64,000 nt of DNA from positions 59,385 through 123,384 of the forward strand of contig CAUYLG010017834.1 in assembly GCA_963573385.1 (NCBI GenBank), written 5' to 3'. The notes below the pieces were generated by a model that made no database searches, had not been told where the DNA came from, and was given only the letters and a program-made list of their open reading frames with translations. The position numbers and the translations under genes were made by a program. Shown here in pieces: positions 22,320 through 33,559 of the stretch (positions within the stretch are counted from its first letter, which is position 1; every line of letters starts with the position of its first letter). Source of the stretch: Cacajao melanocephalus. Lineage: Eukaryota > Chordata > Mammalia > Primates > Pitheciidae.

Positions 22320-22490
22320 ACTGTTTTACTTTTCTTTTTTTCCTCTAGCTTTGTTGAGGTATACTTGGTAAATAAAAATAATGTATATATTTAAGGTATA
22401 CAGTGTGATGGTTTTATAGAAGAATATATTCTGAAATGATTACCACAATCAAATTAATTAATATATCCATTATTTTATCATTTATCTAAA
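22320..22490 (-). repeat. LINE-1 3'UTR fragment (L1MA/MB grade), antisense
   Basis: 'gctttgttgaggtatacttg', 'gtaaataaaaataatgtata', 'tatttaaggtatacagtgtg' and 'ttaccacaatcaaattaatt' are the antisense of old L1 3'UTR text. The 22490-22870 interval that follows is unassigned. Confidence 0.6.
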
Positions 22491-22872
22491 TAAACAGCCC
22501 CACCATTGCACTCAAGACCAAAACTTTAGAAGGAAAATCTACTCCATCCTTACAACTCTGGCACTGTAGGACATAAGATCAGGAGAAATCTATTTGTGTG
22601 ATGTGGGGGTCAGGAAAGAGGGCTAAAAGCTTCTAAAACCTCTCCATCAGAAAAGATTAAATTGGCATCTGAACAGAGCTTTATATCATCAGGCAAACCT
22701 CCTCCTCCAGCGATAAAAGCCCGTTCAATCAGATACGTGTTCACTCTTCTGAGTAAGAGAAAAGAGCTTCTGAAAAGGAGATTAAAAGGAGAGGCATAGA
22801 TTCCTGGCGGCATTTATTTGGGTATCACACAAGTCTCATCATTCTGCCCCTGCCCCAACGGGAAAAACATTA

Positions 22873-22972
22873 TACAGTCAGGTCATAAGATTAAGGGATT
22901 TCTTAGTCTATAGCAGTCTTCATACAGTCAAGTCATAGGATCAAGGAATTTCTTAGTTTATGACAAAATACC
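22873..22972 (+). repeat. 50-bp tandem duplication
   Basis: Two copies of a 50-bp unit, the first starting at 22873 (TACAGTCAGGTCATAAGATT) and the second at 22923 (TACAGTCAAGTCATAGGATC). Both continue through 'ttcttagt'. The second copy runs into the MLT1 LTR edge. Confidence 0.85.
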
Positions 22973-23290
22973 ATAAACGGAGTGTCTTAAAAACAACAGA
23001 AATTTCTTTCTCACAGTTCTTGAGGTTAGGATTCCGAGATCAAGTCACAAGCAGATTAAGCATCTGGTGAGGACTTACTTTTCGGGTCATATATGACACC
23101 TCTTCACTGTATCCTCACAGGCTGGAAGGGGAAAGGCTGGGGCGTGTTTTATAAGGCATTAATCCCATGCATGAGAGCTCCATCTTCATGATCAATCATC
23201 TCCCAGAGACTCCCTCTCCAAATACTACCACACTGGGGACTAGGTTTCAGCATATAAACTTTGGCAGGAACACAAAACCCAATAGCAAGG
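22935..23290 (-). repeat. MLT1-type LTR (ERVL-MaLR), antisense
   Basis: Plus-strand order 'cttaaaaacaacagaaattt', 'ctcacagttcttgaggttag', 'tccgagatcaagtcac', 'gtatcctcacaggctgg' and 'actccctctccaaatactac' is the reverse of MLT1. It is diverged and partly shortened in the centre. Confidence 0.7.
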
Positions 23291-23299
23291 GCTTCCTTA

Positions 23300-23545
23300 G
23301 GGTTCATAATAATGACAATAGTAAACATGTACAAAGAACCTACTATACTCCAAGCCTCTGGCCTTACACTTACTCTTTTATTTAATTTTCACAATAGCTC
23401 TCTGAGTTAGATTGTAATAATATTTCTATTTTGCAGCTGCAGATACTTAATGGTTTTCCAAAGGTCACAGAATGTAGGGTGTCCTGGAATTCAAATTTAG
23501 GTAATCGGAGTTCAAAGTTCAAGCTCTTAATTACTATATTGTATT
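23300..23545 (-). repeat. MIR SINE, antisense
   Basis: 'cctactatactccaagcctc', 'tttaattttcacaatagctc', 'gttagattgtaataatattt' and 'caaaggtcacagaatgtagg' are the antisense MIR order, including the core region. Confidence 0.65.
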
Positions 23546-24349
23546 TACTCAAGAACTTATTTTTTAAAAACTTAAGATCTCTGAATTGATGGCATACCAT
23601 GTTTTTATTGGGAGTATTCTTCTCTCTTTTTGGTACATAAAATAATATTACATCTTACAATTCATTGCATCTTAGACTCCATAAATATAATACAATGCTA
23701 ATCGGCCTCTACTGACTGCTCAAGCATGTGTAATTAGGTGGGAGAGTGGAGACTGACTTAGTAAGAAGCTATATTTAGGGAAGAGGCTTTCCAACTTTCT
23801 CACAGAGCAGAATGCATTATGCAAACAAAATCTGACATAGAACTCCAATATGCAAAGTGGGGAAAAGTGGTATTTTATTAGTATAAATGCACTTCATGTT
23901 AAAATACATATGTATTTATTAAATGGTTAATGACCTACTAGTTAGCACATTGGAGATTGTTAATGGGTTGAATTGCCACTTGAATTTGCTGTTTTTTTAA
24001 AATTAGTGTTTTAGAAATATTTGAATGCATATGGAAGCCATTATATTCAAATCAAATATGAAAGGAATCAGGACACATCTTTGTGAATCCATGGCTGGAA
24101 AATTACTTCTTCAAGGTTTATAAATCACCACATGACAAATATCTTCATAAAATAAAAAGATTACCCCAGTTTCTTTTTTTGTATGAGACATTATGCATTG
24201 AAAGTTATTTGAAATGACTTACATTCAAGGAAGAGCCTTGAGGAATCACAGAAACTTGAGTGAGTGAAAAGAAATACCTGCTTCAAGTTCTCTGACATCA
24301 TCAACATCACTTCTACCATCATCTGGCATTTTTAGTAGTGTAATAGTAC
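23546..24349. other. No gene or assignable repeat
   Basis: AT-rich, non-coding, no structure seen. Confidence 0.5.
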
Positions 24350-24555
24350 TTCCAGGGGCCGGTCTGTCAGGTCTGAGTGCCAGCTAGCAACTTACTAACT
24401 ACATAAGCCTGCACACATTGTTTAACCTTTCCAATCTTTGAATTCTTTATCTGTAAGGATCAAAATACCAGTAGCTATTTTATGTATTGTTTTAGGAAAC
24501 AAATGAGATAATACATTTACCAGTAGTAAATAATTAATGAATTTTGGTTTTCATA
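24350..24555 (+). repeat. MIR SINE
   Basis: Sense MIR: 'gagtgccagctagcaactta', 'ctaactacataagcctgcac', 'ttgtttaacctttccaatct' and 'acaaatgagataatacattt'. Confidence 0.55.
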
Positions 24556-25250
24556 ATTATTATGGTACCTAAACAAAGGAAAAATTACCATGGTAGGGGA
24601 AGGGGAGAGAAAGATGCTGAAGTGATGCTTTATGATATCGGTGAGGTCTCATCTCTTTGAAAAGGTTAAAAACAAACAGAAAAATAAATAGCAATGAAAG
24701 TCAACAAAGTCAGAGTTCAATGAATGATAAAGACAAAAAAAAATCACAGAAATAAAACCACTTTGTTTTCAATTTATATTTATTAAGCAAGTTTCTAGAC
24801 TTCATGGTCATATAAAAATATATTACAGAAGTTGTAATTCATAAGGTATGTGGGATATATCTGGGACTTTGATAAGCTGATATTGGTCTATAATATTTAG
24901 AAAAGTTTTGTACCAATTTTTAAATATAAGGATATTTCATATAAAAATTTGGATTTTGAGGGTTTTTTCCCCCTTTTTAATCAAGACATCTTACACACTG
25001 TATCTCTAACTCTGCATGTTAACAATTACTTGGGACAAGTAGCGACTACCTTTCTTACAAAAGTGAATAGTCTCTCTGATTGAGTACAGATCTCATCATT
25101 CCCTATTGCTTCATGAATACTGTGGTTAATTACACATTTCTGTTAGCACTGCCCTTGTGCTGTTGTTTTTCTTATGGTACATAAATATGTGGGGGTTTTT
25201 TTACCTCTTTTTTTGTGTGTGTAGAAGCAAAGAGCATGACTACATGTTTA
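24556..25250. other. No gene or assignable repeat
   Basis: AT-rich DNA with poly-T and GT-rich patches at 25195-25222. Confidence 0.5.
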
Positions 25251-25255
25251 CCATG

Positions 25256-25632
25256 TGTCTTAGTCCGTTTTCTGTTGCCATGACAAATTACCTGGGACTG
25301 GGTAATTTTTTAAAAAATGTATTTAGGTAATAGTACTAGAGGCTGGGACGTCCAAGATCAGGTGGCTACATTTGGTGAGGGCTTTGTGCCTTTGTGACAA
25401 GTGAGAACATGTAAAAAGAAAAGAAACAGTGGGGTCACCTGCTCTGTAACACTGTAACACTGCTCTTGTGAGAACTATCACCATCCTGAGGAAAGTGCAT
25501 TAATCTCTTCATGAGGCTGAAGCCCCCATGACCCAAACACCTCCCACTGGGCACCACCTCCCAACACTGCTGCATTAAGGAATAAAGGTTCCAACATTTG
25601 AAATTTTGGGGGGATACATTCAACCCATAGCA
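25256..25632 (-). repeat. Solo MaLR LTR (MST/MLT1 type) with perfect target-site duplication
   Basis: It begins TG and ends CA, and is flanked on both sides by the 5-bp duplication CCATG (25251-25255 and 25633-25637). Plus-strand text 'gtcttagtccgttttctgtt', 'cctgggactgggtaattttt', 'catgacccaaacacctccc' and 'gggggatacattcaaccca' is the reverse of a MaLR LTR. Complete at 377 bp. Confidence 0.85.
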
Positions 25633-25985
25633 CCATGCAGGCAAACGTCTCTTATTCTTGGTTTGCTCTCGCTTATCTGATTGTGTCCTGTAGGCTTGTG
25701 ATTCTCTGTCCTGAGTAAGATTCAAAGATTTAGATGTGAAATGACACTTGAAGAATGCTTCATTGGGAAAAAAAAAAATGTGCAAGGAGGTGAGTGATAC
25801 AGGAGCAAAAAACAAATATGCCAAAGATCAAAGGAGGGGATTGATATTATCAGATAATTTTTCATAGAGGAGGTGTGTCTGGAAGGACACATAGTTCCCC
25901 AGGCTAGGAGGTTGGCATTGGACAAGCAGACATCTAAACTCCACAAAATAACTGTCTAGAGACCCTCAACACATTTTTCTCAATC
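25633..25985. other. No gene or assignable repeat
   Basis: Unassigned. An A-run at 25770-25780 is the only low-complexity piece. Confidence 0.5.
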
Positions 25986-26470
25986 ACCAAATGTAATCAC
26001 ATTGCTTCTTTGCTTAAAAACTATCAGTGGCTTCCTATTGTCTTCAGGATAGAAATCCAAGCTCTTCAGACTGACTTAGGAAACTCTTTAGATGTGGCCC
26101 TTGGCTACCTTCCCATGCTTGTTTTGAAAGGCAGCCCTGAATCTCCCACGTGAGCCCCTGTGAGTTAGCCACACTCATGGGCTTGCTGTTCCCTCAAAGT
26201 ATCAAACAATTTTACATTTTGAACTTATGTTTGTTCAGATTTACCCCTGCCCCACCCCACTGTCACCTCTTCTGAGAAACCGTCTCTAATATCATCTTCC
26301 TCCAAGGCTGAGTTTGGGACTTCTTCTCTGGGTTCACGAAGCACAATAAACAGGGCTGCATTTTCCACTTATGCCTTTTCAGCTGTAAATCTCTTAATTC
26401 ATTTGTCTCCCTCGATGGACTCTCAAGTCCTTGACTAGGGAGATCAGAGTCTAGCCCTGTGAAAATGCCA
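25986..26470 (+). repeat. L2 (LINE2) 3' portion
   Basis: 'tcagtggcttcctattgtct', 'tcaggatagaaatccaagct', 'tcacctcttctgagaaaccg' and 'atggactctcaagtccttga' follow sense L2. Confidence 0.65.
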
Positions 26471-28119
26471 TGATTGGGCTTGTTAGCCCTGAGGGAGGAA
26501 GTAAGTATGGGAGCTAGGGAGTCACTTTACTAGCTAGGAGAGAATTATAGGAAAGTTCTTTCTCTTGAAAATAAAGTGTCAGACAGAGAAGCCCAGGGAT
26601 CTGCCAGTTCTTCCTGAACTTCTCTGGAAATTTGGAGACCCCTCCATAATTTTCACAAATTCCTGATAGTTTGCTTCCTCATGCATCTGTCCATCAACAT
26701 TCCAGCTGTCGTGTTAGTCCTTGCTTTCATCCTACATTGTCCTGGAGGCAACATTGAATCCCTCCACCAGTTCATGGAGGATCCTCTAGAAATTAGCCTT
26801 ATGCTGGTTTACTTATTTTATTGAAAATTTGAGGGGTCAAAGGAGATGTTACTATACAAAGAACATTCTCTCCAAACCTAATTTGGTGTAATACTCATCT
26901 TCTTTAAGTCATTGTCAGGGTGTACCTGTAAGCAAATGTTTTTCCTTTTTTAGGAGTAAATAGGCTACCAGCTGTTAATATAATGACATTTCTACATCCT
27001 AAACTCATGCTCACCCAAAGTCACTGCCTTAATAGATTTCTATTCCTTTGTCTTAGTTAGTTCTATACTGGAGAATAATCAAAAATGAATTTCTCTTTTA
27101 CAAGATAGGTTTCAAATCTATCACAGAGTTCTAATCCTTTACAGGTCAAGCATCCTTCGTGTCTCTATCTAGAAATGGGGGCTCTGAGAAGCAATTATTT
27201 TTTTCAATGAGAAAAAGCTCACAGATTTTCATGGTAATATTTTTGGGAGTTTTTATGTGCAAATGCTTCCTTAAGTTTACCCTAAATTAATCCTGTGAAA
27301 TTTCAGCTTTCTGTCGTGTTTAGGTGGATGAACATTTTTGGAGACAAGTAAAATGGATTATTACACCTGACTTATTTATACAAAGTAAAAAATAGGTTAC
27401 AGCCTTTTAATTTAAGCTGATCAACTTTATTGTTTCTCTTTGGATGCAAGCATGTGCAATGTTTTCTGTGGTTTGGGTGTAATTTCCTGCCAGAGGGGGA
27501 TGTGGAGGCGGAGGGGAAAGGAGGGGTTGCTGAGTTTTGGCATCAAATTCTTCAGTCCAGCTGCTCTCTTTTAAGTGCCAGTGGCCTTACCCTATAGCAT
27601 CCAGACTGGTCAAGGTCCCTATAATGAGAAAACCAAGTTACAGGAATGTAATTTTCACAGTTTTCTGCTGAGATCTCCAAGTTGGCGTCAAATTGATATA
27701 CTATTGTCTGTATGGAAGACTGCTTTTAGAAAACAGGCCACACTCAGTTGAAACACTATGCCTGAAGGATTGCGCAATTTTAAACTTCTGAGATATAAAA
27801 AAACATCCTTCACCCAAGTCTCTTGTACAATGTTGAACTACAGAGCGTATTGTTTAAGCTTGGAAAGCCCTGCCAGAACAACAAAATGTGAGAAAAATCT
27901 TCAGGTACCAGGAACCAGGAGATCATGGAAAAGCAACCAGCAATGGGAAGGTAATGCATGTCGTGGGACTAGGATCTCAAATTGCGAATTTTGTTATACG
28001 TTCCTCTGCCAAACTTTCAGACATTCACAATTAGTCAATATACTCCTTATAATTACATATTTTTCTAGAAGGTAATTTCCTAAGATAATAAAAACAGTTA
28101 TCATTAGAGTATAGAAATA
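26471..28119. other. No gene or assignable repeat
   Basis: About 1.6 kb without recognised repeats or coding signal. G-rich patch at 27495-27525 (GGAGGGG-type). A 105-codon frame at 27758-28075 shows no known motif. Confidence 0.5.
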
Positions 28120-28400
28120 AGGAACATTTATTGAGATTTCCCTAGTTGTCCAGTTCAGTTCTAAATACTCCCCATGCATTCACTCATTTGGTTCTTATAA
28201 CCACTGCATGAGGTGCAAATTATTATTTTCCTCATTTTCCAGGTAGGGACACTGAGGCACAGAGAAAGATGTAATTTGTCCAAGGTTGTACAGCCATCTA
28301 AGGGTGGGACTAGGGGTCAGCCCAGGCAACCTATCTCTGGCGCTCTCATGCTGTCACCAAACTGGAGCTCTGGAAGGCACACACTATCATTGCCCATGGG
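28120..28400 (-). repeat. MIR SINE, antisense
   Basis: 'ggaacatttattgagatttc', 'cattcactcatttggttctt', 'cattttccaggtagggacac' and 'tgaggcacagagaaagatgt' are antisense MIR. One of the better preserved MIRs here. Confidence 0.75.
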
Positions 28401-28472
28401 AGCAAAGACATAATTGGGTGGCGTATTCCTGACCAGGAGCTTAGCCATGCTTAAAAATAAATGATCAAACTA

Positions 28473-28711
28473 CAGTCACCCCTTGGTATATGTGAGGGAT
28501 TGGTTCCAGGACCCCCATGTATACCAAAATCTGCACTTACTCAAGTCCCTCATTCAGCGTTGCAGAACCTGTGTATGCTGAAAGTTGGCTGTCCATGCGG
28601 GCAGGTTTCTCATGCCATGAATGCTGTCTTTTCCATCTGCATATGTTTGAAAATTATCCACGTGTAAGTAGACCCCAGAAGTTCAAACCCATGTTGTTCA
28701 AGGATCAACTG
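28473..28711 (-). mobile_element. MER8, complete Tigger-type non-autonomous DNA transposon
   Basis: Exactly 239 bp, flanked on both sides by the TA target dinucleotide (28471-28472 and 28712-28713). The plus-strand left end reads CAGTCACCCCTTGGTATATG. The right end in reverse reads CAGTTGATCCTTGAACAACA, which is the left terminus of MER8 as I recall it. Internal 'ggttccaggaccccc' text is typical. No transposase. Confidence 0.85.
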
Positions 28712-28784
28712 TAATGTCAAAAAACTAAAAGTGTAACTAAACAATCTCTTCTCAGTAGAAATGGTAGATAGTCAAGCTGAGATT

Positions 28785-28930
28785 TTGGTCAGCAGTTCCC
28801 AAAGGTGGCAGAAATGGGCCCTATTCCTGGAGTTATTGAGTCAGAGGTGAAGGATGAGAATCTATATTTCTAACATTTCTCCAGGCAATTCTAATGGAGG
28901 TCTGTATCAGGAGATCACAGATCTAAGTTT
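28785..28930 (+). repeat. MER5-like hAT-Charlie fragment
   Basis: 'cagcagttcccaaaggtggc', 'atttctaacatttctccag' and 'gcaattctaatggaggtctg' resemble a decayed MER5-type MITE. Confidence 0.4.
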
Positions 28931-28989
28931 CATTTTTAAAGACTTCTTGAGTCTGGATAAACAAAGTTAAAAAAAAAAAAAAGAAAACT

Positions 28990-29410
28990 TTTGCTGTATA
29001 AACAGAGGTTAAAAAGACAGCCATGACTTCAAGGTGTTCAAAAACAACTCAAGGTTTGCATAGTATGAAGGGAAATAGGCAAATAAGCTGCTAGGGTACA
29101 GTTTAACAAAATCTCTTACAGAGCAAAGACAGCAATATCAATTCCAAGAAAGGAAAAATGACAGAATCAGAAAATGCTTGGTAGAGGAAGTGACATTCAG
29201 TCTGAATTATCTGAAAAGATGAGGATAAAGTAGTTAAGAAAGGGAAATTAGAGGAAGAAGGGTAGGGAGGACTTTTCTGGATACAAGGACACATTTTTTT
29301 TTCAACAACAACTATTTATTGCATATTTGCCATGTGCTAGGTATGTCATTATGTGATGGACACTGAACATGTGCAAATGAACATAGAGGTTAGAATTTGT
29401 GACTTGTTCA
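28990..29410 (-). repeat. L2 (LINE2) antisense, two adjacent pieces
   Basis: The 28990-29280 part ('gaggaagtgacattcagtct', 'gaattatctgaaaagatgag') and the 29300-29410 part ('ctatttattgcatatttgcc', 'atgtgctaggtatgtcatta') both match antisense L2 3' text. Confidence 0.5.
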
Positions 29411-29469
29411 AGAATTGAGAGTAGTCAATTTTGTTTAGATGTGCCACAACGTAAAAAGAAGAATGGTCA

Positions 29470-29700
29470 AAGAGGTCACAGGTTGTATTCCCTAGGAAGC
29501 AGACTCTAAGGGGGGATTAGCTAGCAGAGTGTTTATTAAGGAGTACCCTCAGGATCAACTTCTGTGGAAATCCAGGAGTGGAAAGTAGATTGGGCAGAGG
29601 CAGAAGTTGAGCTGTGATGCAGGCCCTACAAATGTCTTATCCTAACCCACAGAGAGCTCTGGATCTTGGGTGGCCAGCAACTTAAAATTCATTGCATTTA
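29470..29700. repeat. Probable ancient interspersed repeat, family unknown
   Basis: 'ggaagcagactctaagg', 'agagtgtttattaaggagta' and 'ccctcaggatcaacttctgt' resemble a recurrent mammalian repeat that I cannot name with confidence. Confidence 0.35.
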
Positions 29701-29885
29701 GAACAGAAAAAGGAATCCTAAAAATGGTAACCAGTTCATCCTGAAGCGGGAAAAGGTATGGGTACATTTCCTATTTGTTGGCATAATTGGAGGAATGGAA
29801 TAATTTTTATTATTCTGTTTCAGATGATTGCTCTTCTCTGAACAATTTGACCGCACCTCTTCAGAATATTCCCTCCCCAACCTCC

Positions 29886-29991
29886 TGGGATTGTGGAGAA
29901 GGGAGTTCCACTTCTGTCTCACAGCCCCCAGTTAATAACCCAGGATCGTGGGCTGTGAGACAGAAGTGGAACTCCCTTTTCCGCAATCCCA
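29886..29991 (+). other. Long near-perfect inverted repeat (hairpin), 42-bp arms, 22-nt loop
   Basis: Arm 1 is 29886-29927 and arm 2 is 29950-29991. The core TTCCACTTCTGTCTCACAGC (29906-29925) is exactly complementary to arm 2. Only two of 42 positions differ (29894 and 29898). In a plus-strand transcript both would be G-U wobbles, so the RNA stem would pair along its entire length, whereas in a minus-strand transcript they would be A-C mismatches. I do not recognise it as the terminus of a known MITE. It could be a template-switch inverted duplication or a small-RNA hairpin precursor. No expression evidence is available. Confidence 0.9.
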
Positions 29992-30189
29992 CCATGTTGC
30001 TTATGAGCTGAATGCAGAGTCCTTGTGCAGGGTACTCCTGTATTATGCCAAAAACACAGTGTTTGCCCTACAACCATGAAGTCAGCAAAGATAGCTATTT
30101 CCTACTACAAAATGTGATGCTTAGAATTATGTACAATAATAAGTAGAATCACTCCAAGTGAGTTATCTATTTATAACTGGAATATTGAT

Positions 30190-30346
30190 ATTTTTGCTGA
30201 TATTAACAACAATTACATAGGATCCTGCTTGCAAAAGCACTTTAATCTTTGATGAGTTCATTTTGCCCTCAACATAGTCTTAAGAGCCAAGTGACGAAAA
30301 AATTAGTTCCATTTTGTAGAGGGACATATTGAGGCAAAACAACATT
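30190..30346 (-). repeat. MIR-like SINE fragment, antisense (weak)
   Basis: 'gcaaaagcactttaatcttt', 'gagttcattttgccctcaac' and 'gttccattttgtagagggac' with 'tattgaggc' look like diverged antisense MIR. Confidence 0.4.
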
Positions 30347-30376
30347 AATCAGGCCAATGTGTTACTTGGCCTGATT
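30347..30376. repeat. 11-bp perfect inverted repeat with 8-nt spacer
   Basis: AATCAGGCCAA (30347-30357) and its exact reverse complement TTGGCCTGATT (30366-30376). Possible stem-loop or palindromic site. Confidence 0.85.
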
Positions 30377-30415
30377 TCTTTAGGTTGCCAGTATGATCCT
30401 CCCTCTCCTGGACAC

Positions 30416-30417
<2 letters not shown>

Positions 30418-30457
<40 letters not shown>
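30418..30457. repeat. (TG)n microsatellite
   Basis: A pure TG tract of about 19 units followed by an impure continuation to 30476. Confidence 0.95.
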
Positions 30458-30711
30458 GTCTGTGTGTACGTGTGTTTCTGTACCCACTAGGTGGTAAATC
30501 CTTTAAGAGCCTGAGTGTGCATGCCGCAGTCACCTTTGCACTCCTCAAAACGTTTCCTACAGTTCTTGTACGCCCCTGTGCTTATTTGGCTGGCTGACAG
30601 GGTGAAGGAAATAAGTGAATTGTGAAAAATACCATTTGAATTCAGCAGAAGAGGTGGGCCTGGAGCCTAGGTTATCCACCTTCCAGATGAGTGCTCATTC
30701 CTAGATTCTCT

Positions 30712-30850
30712 GGTGAGTCAAAGTATGGTCTGTAGACTAGCAGTAAGGCAAAGATGTAGACCTACCCAAGACCTACTAAATCGGAGGCTGCATTTCCATA
30801 AGATCCCCAGACAATTTCCATGTACTCTAACATCTGACAAGCATGGCCCT
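30712..30850 (+). repeat. MER5-like hAT-Charlie fragment
   Basis: 'caaagtatggtctgtagact' and 'cctactaaatcggaggctgc' fit the MER5-type order but are diverged and lack clean termini. An Alu begins just after it. Confidence 0.45.
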
Positions 30851-30852
30851 AG

Positions 30853-31138
<286 letters not shown>

Positions 31139-31359
31139 AAGAAATGTTTACTTCCAGAAATGTTGAGTGATTTACACATATACAGATAAATGTATATCCA
31201 CTGGCCTTGATTTTTCATGCAACCAAATCACCTGCATAGTTCAACCATGACCCGAGCCCACTAGACCAGCATCTCAGGAAACAGAGATGAGATAATTGGC
31301 TGTGTAAATTAATACTTCATTAAACATGTAACAGCAGCAATAATAATGATAAACATAAT

Positions 31360-31690
31360 ACTAAGAAATAATGTTTATTGACAGTTTCTATGAGACAGAT
31401 ACTGTCTTAAATATTTAACATATATTATCTCAGTCATTGTATGCCTAGTTTTCTAAGTTTATATATTTGGATATATAGAAAAATTTATTAAAATTTTACC
31501 TTGGTTCTCATTTATTTTTAAATGAGACTATCCACATAGACACAGCCATATGAGTTAAGTTCTATTGCCCCCATTTCACAGGTGAAGCATGAGAATACTG
31601 GGGTTCTAGATATCGTGGCTATAATGTGGAGAAGCTAGGACTCATACCCAGGCAGTGTGGCTTCTGGGCCCCTCCCTTTAAACACCAACT
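31360..31690 (-). repeat. MIR SINE, antisense (interrupted)
   Basis: 'taatgtttattgacagtttc', 'atatattatctcagtcattg', then after an AT-rich insert (about 31440-31540) 'gcccccatttcacaggtgaa' and 'ctcatacccaggcagtgtgg'. The two parts fit one antisense MIR split by about 100 bp. Confidence 0.6.
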
Positions 31691-32969
31691 GAAATAATTA
31701 CCTTGGTCCACATGTGTACTTTTTTTCTCTGTTCCTAATGTCTACAACAATGAGATAGCTTTGGCAAGACAGTCTTCAAACATAGAGGAACATGGAAGAA
31801 GGGGAGTGGAATACAACTTGGGAGATGCAGTAGGTCCACTCTGCATAGTTATTTGACATCAGATCCTTAATTAAATGTAGGCCTGGATGTCTAGACTCCA
31901 GCATCAACCTCACATGAATTGAACAACATCCTGTTTCCTTAAATTCCTATTACTAACTGAAAAACTCCACTTCGTCTTATTGTGTTTCTCCCTTCCTCTT
32001 GACCCTTCATGCTTATGTATCTATATAAAACTAATAAAAACTTAAACAGGAAATATAAAATCACCATGAAACCAAACCAAACCTGTAGCAGGACCTCAGA
32101 GGGTCCTATGCAATCAGAGCTGTGTGAAACTATTTTCAGGGAGCTGTAAACCTAATAGCTTGCTCTATTCGAGGCACAGCTGCAAGGCTCCTGGGACAGA
32201 TATGCCCCTGGTTGGAAAACAGAAGGGCTTATAAAATTATTTTCACAATTTTTTTTCCTTAATATTTTCCCAGCTACCTCAGACACTCCTTCCCCTCTGC
32301 CCTACTTAGCTAAATAACTGGAGTCTGAGAGAAGCAATGGTGAAGGAATAATGATTTTCCCCCATTTATCATTTGTTGCTCTTGACGGGTAGCAAATCAT
32401 TCTAATAACATTTCTACTCAATTTTTAAATAAATCATTTAAAAGCATTCTTTTCATATTTAGGGATTTTCCTTCTGTTTAATTTTATCTGTGCTATGGAT
32501 ATGTTTTCGTAGTGGGTCATCCTGAGTCTGCGATCTTCATTATGCCCCAGGAATATTCTCCCACTTCCAGCAACATCATTTATATCCAGGGCAGTTGTGC
32601 TTTGCTTTGTACCAGTGCCCTCTCCTCACCTCACACAGATATGGCTCCACCTAGACTCTTTTCTTTTGCCCACACTTACAAAAGCCTATTCTTCTTTGAG
32701 CAAACATTCCTACATAATTCTCTGTATTTTTGATACTAGGATTATCTCTTGCTGTGTGTTCTTAAGCCTGTTGTCCTGCTAAAAGGGACTGGATGCTCCT
32801 TTTCTTTGGCTTGTATTTTTACTCCCTTAGGCTCTGAAGCTTTGGAATCAGCCATAGTCAGGCGCAACTCTTGCTTGGTTGATTCCTATGTATATAAAAT
32901 AGCTTAGAATGAATCATTCAATCTTTCTTACACTTAGTTTCTTCAATTACTGTATGTAATCAGCTGCAT
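31691..32969. other. No gene or assignable repeat
   Basis: Neutral to AT-rich. The 32560-32830 part is pyrimidine-rich with L2-like flavour, but I cannot align it. Confidence 0.45.
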
Positions 32970-33205
32970 GTACCGTTTTGATAAGTATTTATCATATACT
33001 CAGTTTTTGTCCATGTATTAACTCATTTTATCCTGACATAACCCTCCAAGAGAGATGTAATCAACATCCTGCTTTATGAATGGAGACGAGAGGGCAAAAA
33101 TTATGCCCAAGGTCACAGACCCATAGTAAGGGAAGACCTGGAATTCACTCATGTGTGTGATGGCTCAGGAGTCTTTGCTTTTAACTACCTGTGATAATGT
33201 CTTTC
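32970..33205 (-). repeat. MIR SINE, antisense
   Basis: 'aagtatttatcatatactca', 'tattaactcattttatcctg', 'atgcccaaggtcacagaccc' and 'taagggaagacctggaattc' are antisense MIR. Confidence 0.65.
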
Positions 33206-33559
33206 AAACTATAGGGTTATTGTGAAAAATAAAGAAATCACTTCTGTTATATCCCTAGTAGTTTAGAACTTGGCTCTGAGACAGTGTGTAGTCAGTGCCA
33301 TTTTTCTTTGATTTAGAAACTCAGATCTATAATCACTGTTTCATCTGCCTCTTGTTTCACTCCAACATTGAGACTTATGGTATTTTGTTGCTTCTGTAGA
33401 AAGCTTGGTTGGTTATTCTATAAGATTATGTTATCCTAAACCCATAACATTCAAAGTTCACATTAAATATCATACACAAATATGTGATTATGTATGAATA
33501 TGTGTAAATCTTGTCTAAGATGAGGTTAAAGCTTGTCACAAGTAAGTATTGTCAAGAAT

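Noticed and set aside
22873..22972. CRISPR-like direct repeats
   Set aside because: Only two adjacent copies without spacers, in a primate genome; a tandem duplication.
25435..25824. 129-codon antisense frame
   Set aside because: Much of it is MaLR LTR sequence.
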